A stretch of DNA of 64,000 nt from Hydrogenimonas cancrithermarum (lineage in GTDB: Bacteria; Campylobacterota; Campylobacteria; Campylobacterales; Hydrogenimonadaceae), in assembly GCF_030296055.1 (NCBI RefSeq), contig NZ_AP027370.1:1662501-1726500 (forward strand), given 5' to 3'. Below are positions 59,330-64,000 of the stretch, one piece after another (positions within the stretch are counted from its first letter, which is position 1; every line of letters starts with the position of its first letter). The notes under the pieces were generated by a model. The model did no database searches and was not told the DNA's origin. It worked only from the letters and a program-made list of their open reading frames with translations. The position numbers and the translations under genes were made by a program.

Positions 59330-60330
59330 CACGACAGTACCTCGCGCACCGCCTCGGCGATCCTCTTCGGTAGAATCGTTGCGATCGAGCGGTCGTTTTT
59401 GTCGAAACGGCATGGGTGGACCTTCGCCCCCGAGGTGATGGCGATGTTGACGGGGGTTTCCATCATCATCGATTTCGGGGTCGAGCCGAAAAGGAGGATG
59501 GAGGGCCTGTTCATCGCCCACGCCATGTGGCTGGGGCCGGTGTCGCCGCCGATGAGCAGGTCGCTTTTGGCGACGGCGTATTTGAGGGTGTTCAGGCTCA
59601 TCGGCGGCAGAAGCGTGGCCGGGGAGTTTTCGGCGATGGCCCGGGCGGATTCGCGTTCGGCTTCGCTGCCGGCGACGAGCAGGAGGTTGTACTCCTTCAG
59701 CAGCTCGGCGAGTTCGGTGAACTTTTCGGGCGGGTAGGTTTTGCTCGCATTGCTCGCTCCCGTGACCACGAGGACGTTTTTTTTGTCGTGAGTGAAAAAG
59801 GGGTCGAGGGTGCGGCACGCTTCGTCGGTTTCGAAATAGAGGTAGGGGGCCTTGTTCGACAGCATCTCTTTCGTGATCTCGATGCCGAGCGACTGGGCCA
59901 GAAGCGACGCGAAACGCATAGGTGCGATCTCGGCACAGTCGACCGGGTAGGTGTAGCGGTAAAGAAGCGTCGCGATCCCCTCTTTGGCCGATGCCGCATC
60001 GAGGCCGGCCACGTCGCTTCCTGCGATACGCGCGAGTACGGCCGATTTGATGAGGCCCTGGACATCGATGACACGATCGAACGGCCCGGCCGCTTTGACA
60101 GTGTGAACGATCGCTCTAAGTGCAGAAAGAGAGGGCGCTTTTTTGAGTCCGTGCATATCTACCGGCACGATGGTGTCGATGTGGGGGTTGTGCCGAAGAA
60201 TCTCGGCGAATTTCTCTTCCACGAACCATGTGATGTGTATACCGGGGATCCGGGCTTTGATGAACTGCATCGAAGCGAGGGTGTGGATGACATCACCCAT
60301 CGCCGTCAGACGGACGATCGCGACTCTCAT
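59329..60330 (-). CDS. waaC: LPS heptosyltransferase I
   Basis: 333 residues, GT9 family. VAIVRLTAMGDVIHTLASMQ at the N-terminus, ITWFVEEKFAEILRHNPHID, VIDVQGLIKSAVLARIAGSD and LIGGDTGPSHMAWAMNRP. Adds the first heptose to Kdo. A -10 box (60353-60358) lies 22 bp upstream. Confidence 0.95.
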   Translation of the reverse strand: MRVAIVRLTAMGDVIHTLASMQFIKARIPGIHITWFVEEKFAEILRHNPHIDTIVPVDMHGLKKAPSLSALRAIVHTVKAAGPFDRVIDVQGLIKSAVLARIAGSDVAGLDAASAKEGIATLLYRYTYPVDCAEIAPMRFASLLAQSLGIEITKEMLSNKAPYLYFETDEACRTLDPFFTHDKKNVLVVTGASNASKTYPPEKFTELAELLKEYNLLLVAGSEAERESARAIAENSPATLLPPMSLNTLKYAVAKSDLLIGGDTGPSHMAWAMNRPSILLFGSTPKSMMMETPVNIAITSGAKVHPCRFDKNDRSIATILPKRIAEAVREVLS

Positions 60331-60352
60331 TGTGGCCTTAGTTTTTACGCGT

Positions 60353-60358
60353 ATTATA
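60353..60358 (-). promoter_or_regulatory. -10 box of waaC
   Basis: TATAAT on the minus strand, between the gspK stop and waaC; -35 weak. Confidence 0.4.
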
Positions 60359-60363
60359 CCATT

Positions 60364-61266
60364 TCACTCGCAGGTTACGGGGGAGAGCGAAAGGTGTGTG
60401 ATCTTTTTCTTTTTCACGCCCATCCAGAACCCCATGGAACCGCTGCACTCCTGGGTGGAAGAGAAAGTGATCCGTACATCGAGTGTGTCGGTTTCGAGTG
60501 TGGGTGTGATGCCGAAGTGGACGGTAAGAAGAGAGGCTTTGTACTCTTCATCGATCGGGAGATCTTCCGCTTTGGCGTAACGCTCGTCGTGTGCGGCGAG
60601 TCTGGCGATGACAGCCGGAGGAAAATCGGGGTAGAGAAGCCTCAGTTGTTCGCTGGTGGCGTAGTTGAGGTCGAGGGCCGCTCCTTCGTATCCGAAGGTC
60701 TCTTCCCAGCTTTCGAGGGTCAGGTTCGCGTCGCCGCTGAGGGTCGTGTAGGTCTGTAAAATCGTCTCCATCGCGCGGCTGTTCGCGATCTGTCCGTTTT
60801 GAAACCACGGTCGGTTGTTGCGTATTTCGCTGCCGCGTTCGCGTTCGTAGCTGTCGGTATCGTAGCTGTCTAGAAGAATTGCCAGCAGCAGCGAGGGCGC
60901 TTTGACATGCCGGTTCTCCATCCAAAGCAGCAGGCCATCGAGTGCCTGTTGCTCCTTTTGTACCGAGCCGAGCAGTGCGTTGATATCTATTTTGTCGCGC
61001 GCCGAGGAGAGCGTGATGGTACCGGAAACCGGCCCCAGGTCGAGCGAGACGGGGATTCCGCTTCCATAGAAAATATCGTCCTGGGTGAAGTTTTGAGACT
61101 TCAAAAAATCGCTCATGTCGCTGAGAAGCAGATTGGTCTGAATGATATCGATGTTTTTTCTGACACTCTTCTTGAGTGCACCGCTTTGCTGAAGAAAGAG
61201 AAATACGATGGAACTCAGAAGCAGCAGAATACCGAGGGTGATGAAGAGTACGATGCCGCGTCTCAT
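60364..61266 (-). CDS. gspK: Type II secretion minor pseudopilin GspK-like
   Basis: 300 residues from ATG 61266. N-terminal hydrophobic helix MRRGIVLFITLGILLLLSSI without the usual FxxxE of major pilins, then a large globular domain. In GspK the helix caps the pseudopilus tip. LDLNYATSEQLRLLYPDFPP is the helix-hairpin-helix-like part of the family. Last of the pseudopilin genes; overlaps gspJ by 4 bases. Confidence 0.85.
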   Translation of the reverse strand: MRRGIVLFITLGILLLLSSIVFLFLQQSGALKKSVRKNIDIIQTNLLLSDMSDFLKSQNFTQDDIFYGSGIPVSLDLGPVSGTITLSSARDKIDINALLGSVQKEQQALDGLLLWMENRHVKAPSLLLAILLDSYDTDSYERERGSEIRNNRPWFQNGQIANSRAMETILQTYTTLSGDANLTLESWEETFGYEGAALDLNYATSEQLRLLYPDFPPAVIARLAAHDERYAKAEDLPIDEEYKASLLTVHFGITPTLETDTLDVRITFSSTQECSGSMGFWMGVKKKKITHLSLSPVTCE

Positions 61267-61778
61267 CGGTCGCCTTTGTAGAGTGTCATGACGATGGGCG
61301 CGATCTTCTGGCACTTGAGCAGAAGATCGGCATGGGATTTGTTGTCGCTGATGCGCAAAGAGGTGCACTCCACCGCGAGTTTGTCGGCGAAGAAATAGGT
61401 ACCGTTCAAGTCGCCGATGTAGTTGCTTCCGAAAAAGTCGATGGGCTTCGTCGCTTCGATGCGGATCAGTGCGTTTTCCCTGCGGCTGACGTAGTAGTGG
61501 ACCCAGGGCCTCGCGATACCGTAGGTGGAGTGGTCCGTCGTGAACGAGAAGCGGTCGTAACCCGCTTCGTGTACGATCGTCATGGGGCTTCGCATCTGCG
61601 TGATGTCTTCTGTCAGCAGCGAAAAGATGGTCTGGCTCGCCGTGACGCTTTTGGCCGACTTTTCGTAGCGCGCATGGCTGCTTCTCAGATCGTTCAGTGT
61701 GGCGAAGAGATAGGTGAATACGATCGCCGTGAGCAAAACGGCGATGAGCATTTCGACGAGGGTGAACGCTTTTTTCAC
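61263..61778 (-). CDS. gspJ: Type II secretion pseudopilin GspJ-like
   Basis: 171 residues from GTG 61778. Prepilin leader VKKA then FTLVEMLIAVLLTAIVFTYL, with Glu5 after the cleavage point. The residue before the cut is Ala rather than the usual Gly, as in its neighbours. Overlaps gspI by 4 bases. Confidence 0.85.
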   Translation of the reverse strand: MKKAFTLVEMLIAVLLTAIVFTYLFATLNDLRSSHARYEKSAKSVTASQTIFSLLTEDITQMRSPMTIVHEAGYDRFSFTTDHSTYGIARPWVHYYVSRRENALIRIEATKPIDFFGSNYIGDLNGTYFFADKLAVECTSLRISDNKSHADLLLKCQKIAPIVMTLYKGDR

Positions 61779-62179
61779 GGTTCGAGCCTCAGAAAATTGA
61801 CCGAACTTCCATCCTGTTCGATCCGGACCGGAAAGAGTTTGTAGGTCAGGTCGAGGTCGCCGCTTTGAAAGAGTGTCTTTTTCTCCTCTTTTCCGAGTGT
61901 CGCTTTCGCCTCGAGGCTTTTGAGCCAAAAAATTTCGTCATCGCGGAGTTTCGTGAAACGGGTCGTATCGTAGAGCGTGATATCTCTTTTTCCGATCCGG
62001 TGAAGATTTGCATAAAGAAGCGGTGTCGATTGGTAGAGAAGGATCGCTTTGCCGCGATAGCGCTCCATCTCCCCTTTGATCCAGCCATCGAATTTCAACA
62101 GCGCAAGTCCCATCGTGAAGAGAAGCATGATGCTGATCAGCACTTCCAGCAGCGTGAAGGCGGGGGTTTCACTGCGCAT
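61775..62179 (-). CDS. gspI: Type II secretion pseudopilin GspI-like
   Basis: 134 residues. MRSETPA then FTLLEVLISIMLLFTMGLAL, with Glu5. Short globular tail rich in Lys and Asp. Assigned by position between gspH and gspJ; the exact letter is less sure than the pseudopilin class. Confidence 0.75.
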   Translation of the reverse strand: MRSETPAFTLLEVLISIMLLFTMGLALLKFDGWIKGEMERYRGKAILLYQSTPLLYANLHRIGKRDITLYDTTRFTKLRDDEIFWLKSLEAKATLGKEEKKTLFQSGDLDLTYKLFPVRIEQDGSSVNFLRLEP

Positions 62180-62762
62180 AACCGGCTCTGTCTGGGAGGT
62201 AGTCGCTCTGGCGTATAGCGCTGACCAGTGCGACCGGGTCGTCGAAAAAACGGGGCTTTTCATAGGGGTGGATGTAGAGCCACCGTTCGCCGACGCGGAT
62301 GATCTGCGGATCGAAAAAGCCATCTTTGCGGCAGCGAACCGCAAAGGAGGGGCGGAATTCGTCGGTGCCTATCTTGATGTGGGGGTAGTCGATACTTTGA
62401 AGGGTCTCGTCGGGATTGAGACGGTAGGCGATCCCGGTTTCACGAAGAGAAAAGACCGAGAGCAGCTCACCTTCGGCTGTCAGACGGCATTTTTTCGATT
62501 CGCTGCAGTAGAGGGTCATTGCACGCTTCTTGTAGTTCGGAGAGGTTTTGAAAAGGGTGTCGATGGTCCGCAGCGAAAGCTCTTCACGGGCCGCTTCCGC
62601 GGGGGATTTCGGCATGACGGTGTTGAAAGCGATGCCGTAGACGATGCCCATCAGTAGAAGTACGATGAGCAGTTCGATCAGGGTGAAGGCGCCACGAAGT
62701 GGCGCGAGTGTTGAGTGTTGAGTGTTGAGTGTTGAGTGTTCGGATGCGTGAAGCTTACTCAT
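62169..62762 (-). CDS. gspH: Type II secretion pseudopilin GspH-like, with array-coded leader
   Basis: 197 residues. Ordinary prepilin start FTLIELLIVLLLMGIVYGIA is preceded by a long basic leader that contains HSTLNTQHSTL, coded by a heptamer array. The cut would fall before Phe after ...PLRGA. Overlaps gspI by 11 bases; the start lies inside mini-element 3. Confidence 0.8.
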   Translation of the reverse strand: MSKLHASEHSTLNTQHSTLAPLRGAFTLIELLIVLLLMGIVYGIAFNTVMPKSPAEAAREELSLRTIDTLFKTSPNYKKRAMTLYCSESKKCRLTAEGELLSVFSLRETGIAYRLNPDETLQSIDYPHIKIGTDEFRPSFAVRCRKDGFFDPQIIRVGERWLYIHPYEKPRFFDDPVALVSAIRQSDYLPDRAGYAQ

Positions 62763-62798
62763 AAAATCTTCTCAATGCTCAGTCCTCAATGCTCAGTG
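62706..62798. mobile_element. Mini-element 3: inverted heptamer arrays between gspG and gspH
   Basis: Left array 62706-62740: five perfect GAGTGTT units. Right array 62771-62798: CTCAATG, CTCAGTC, CTCAATG, CTCAGTG, in the inverted orientation. 30 bp between. It supplies the gspH start and leader and the gspG stop. Unit type equals that of S23 element 4, 420 bp away. Confidence 0.75.
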
Positions 62799-63266
62799 TC
62801 TCTCGCACTCCTGCAGTGTGATGTCCTTGGCATCCCCTTCGCCTCCCTCTTTGCCGTCGGCTCCGAGGCTTATGATATTGATCTCGTTGCCTTCGTTGAT
62901 GTAGATGTAGGGGTGCTTCCACGGGTCTCGTGGGAGTGTTTTGCTCTCGAGATAACCGGTCGGTGCGTAGTTCGTGTACTTCTGGGGATCGGGGTTTTTG
63001 ATGAGCGCTTCGAGCCCCTCCTCCGTTGTCGGGTACATGCCGTTGTCGAACTTGAACGATTTGAGTGCCTCCTCGATCTGCTTCATCTGGATGCAGACCA
63101 GCTTGCGTTTGGCACTTTCGGCCTTGCCGATCAGGTTCGGCAGCACGAGGGCACTCAGAAGTCCCAGAATGATGATGACGATCATCAGTTCAAGGAGCGA
63201 AAACGCAGAACGTTTTCGGGAGTGTTGAGTGTTGAGTGTTGAGTGTTGAGATCTTTTTTCTTTCAT
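62793..63266 (-). CDS. gspG: Type II secretion major pseudopilin GspG
   Basis: 157 residues. Leader with array-coded HSTLNTQHS, then KRSA and FSLLELMIVIIILGLLSALV, Glu5 present. GMYPTTEEGLEALIKNP and DPWKHPYIYINEGNEI match the GspG Ca-binding region, and the globular end fits. Overlaps the S23 copy 4 stop by 4 bases. Confidence 0.93.
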   Translation of the reverse strand: MKEKRSQHSTLNTQHSRKRSAFSLLELMIVIIILGLLSALVLPNLIGKAESAKRKLVCIQMKQIEEALKSFKFDNGMYPTTEEGLEALIKNPDPQKYTNYAPTGYLESKTLPRDPWKHPYIYINEGNEINIISLGADGKEGGEGDAKDITLQECERH

Positions 63267-63653
63267 GCCAGTTTCTCCTTGTATGTGTTCTTCAAACCGC
63301 CTAGCATATTGGCGATCTCTTCAATGACTGTTATCCATTGCAAGCCGATCTTCTTTTCGATATATCCGATTTCGATGCCGATATAGGTTTGCGTGATCAG
63401 TTCGGCGGTCGAACCACGTGCGATTTCTATGAATCTAATCGTCTCTTTGTTCGAATCTTTCTCCACTCCCTCGGCGATATTGCTCGCAATCGAGAGTGCG
63501 CTTCTTGTGATTTGGTCTTTGAATCCAAAATTTTTACACGTTTCAAAATATCTATAAATCTCGACCGAAAGCCGACAACTCTTTTTCCAAACGTTCAGGT
63601 TTTTACACCGCACATTCACTCCACTCAACACTCAACGCTCAGCCCTCAATACT
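63220..63653 (-). mobile_element. S23 element 4 (gspG/gspF): four-helix-bundle gene between inverted heptamer arrays
   Basis: 434 bp. Left end 63220-63252: four GTGTTGA units plus GATC. Right end 63622-63653: ACTCAAC twice, GCTCAGC, CCTCAAT. Arrays supply part of the gspG leader and the last codons (SIEG) and stop of gspF. It splits a normally contiguous secretion operon. Confidence 0.78.
63263..63631 (-). CDS. Four-helix-bundle protein (S23 family), copy 4
   Basis: 122 residues. LNVWKKSCRLSVEIYRYFET, KNFGFKDQITRSALSIASNI then AEGVEKDSN, RFIEIARGSTAELITQTYIG and a last helix. Near sister of copy 3. The start ATG 63631 is inside the right array; GTG codons at residues 5 and 7 are alternatives. 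Co-directional with the secretion genes, overlapping gspG as ATGA. Confidence 0.93.
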   Translation of the reverse strand: MLSGVNVRCKNLNVWKKSCRLSVEIYRYFETCKNFGFKDQITRSALSIASNIAEGVEKDSNKETIRFIEIARGSTAELITQTYIGIEIGYIEKKIGLQWITVIEEIANMLGGLKNTYKEKLA

Positions 63654-64000
63654 TATTGAGAAAATCGGCAACAGCATCGAGATGACCAGAAATCCGATAA
63701 TCCCGCCGATCGTGAGCATCAAGACAGGTTCCAGCAGGGCGAGCATCACTTCGATGCGGTCGCGGTTCTGTTGGGCGTAGAGTTCGGCGAGGCTTTTGAG
63801 CGAAAATGCCAGGTGTGAGCTCTTCTCTCCCAGCGCCACGGCGTTGATGAAGTCGTTGGGAATCTCTTTGTTTTTGACATTCTCGCGAACCGCTTGTGTG
63901 AAACTTTTTCCCTCGACGATTTGTGAAGCTATTTTACCAAAAAGTTTTTGAAGATAGCGGTTTCCGATGGTCTGTGCGGCATAATTGAGCGCCTGGGCGA
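63639..64000 (-). CDS. gspF: Type II secretion inner-membrane protein GspF, C-terminal part (5' end outside window)
   Basis: 120 residues are visible. The frame runs in from the right edge: NAVALGEKSSHLAFSLKSLA, EVMLALLEPVLMLTIGGIIG then FLVISMLLPIF, the conserved last membrane segment of GspF/PilC proteins. Ends SISIEG, where the final codons and stop are heptamer array units; normal proteins end soon after LLPIF too. Confidence 0.93.
   Translation of the reverse strand, partial: AQALNYAAQTIGNRYLQKLFGKIASQIVEGKSFTQAVRENVKNKEIPNDFINAVALGEKSSHLAFSLKSLAELYAQQNRDRIEVMLALLEPVLMLTIGGIIGFLVISMLLPIFSISIEG

Overview
The window reads as chromosome of a free-living member of the Campylobacterota (Epsilonproteobacteria), probably one of the higher-GC chemolithotrophic genera. 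The clearest evidence is the order leuS-lptE-folC-M23 peptidase-bactofilin-mfd, which is the Helicobacter pylori cell-shape neighbourhood HP1547-HP1541. A MagIII-like glycosylase and the cbb3-oxidase assembly genes ccoI and ccoS agree. No rRNA, tRNA, CRISPR array or intact insertion sequence was seen.

Layout. 1-12 kb: the housekeeping/cell-shape operon with an added GGDEF gene, then a split subtilisin (propeptide and protease as separate genes), sixA and a YmdB-type phosphodiesterase. 12.1-12.4 kb: a hydrophobic 19-residue peptide facing a ~70-nt terminated RNA that is complementary to it. 12.4-21 kb: magIII-like, a C40 peptidase, dnaX, murI, rho, galE and a MITE-like element with perfect 31-bp ends. 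21-39 kb: an O-antigen/capsule locus (PAP2, wzi, wzz, wza, manC, gmm, sugar transferase, fcl, gmd). Inside it lies a strongly AT-rich block (about 30.2-35.2 kb) carrying glycosyltransferases, polymerase, flippase and pyruvyltransferase, and several complete or decayed toxin-antitoxin (TA) modules. 39.9-44 kb: ccoI, a Uma2 nuclease-like gene, a ferredoxin-thioredoxin reductase subunit and ccoS. 44-50 kb: an MNT/HEPN TA pair and the ADP-heptose operon (gmhB, hldD, hldE, gmhA). 50-60 kb: LPS inner-core and decoration genes (waaF, waaC, lpxL-like, LicD, two sulfatase-fold membrane enzymes, glycosyltransferases). 60-64 kb: a type II secretion/pseudopilin operon (gspF-K).

The signal that runs through everything is a family of short tandem arrays with 7-bp units (sometimes 8-bp), about 30 of them. 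Four arrangements of 434-447 bp each consist of a four-helix-bundle (S23/23S-rRNA-intervening-sequence family) gene bracketed by two arrays in inverted orientation. The unit sequence differs from locus to locus, but the two ends of one element match each other. They sit inside operons (murI/rho, fcl/gmd, hldD/hldE, gspG/gspF), always in the direction of the host operon, with G-rich units upstream of the gene and C-rich units downstream. Three mini-elements of 93-166 bp have inverted arrays and no gene. Solo arrays lie in frame inside dnaX, mfd, manC, fcl, gmd and waaF, or supply start codons, stop codons and signal or prepilin leaders to neighbours. I propose this as the undescribed system: a small mobile or RNA-processed element built on locus-specific heptamer arrays and an S23 protein.
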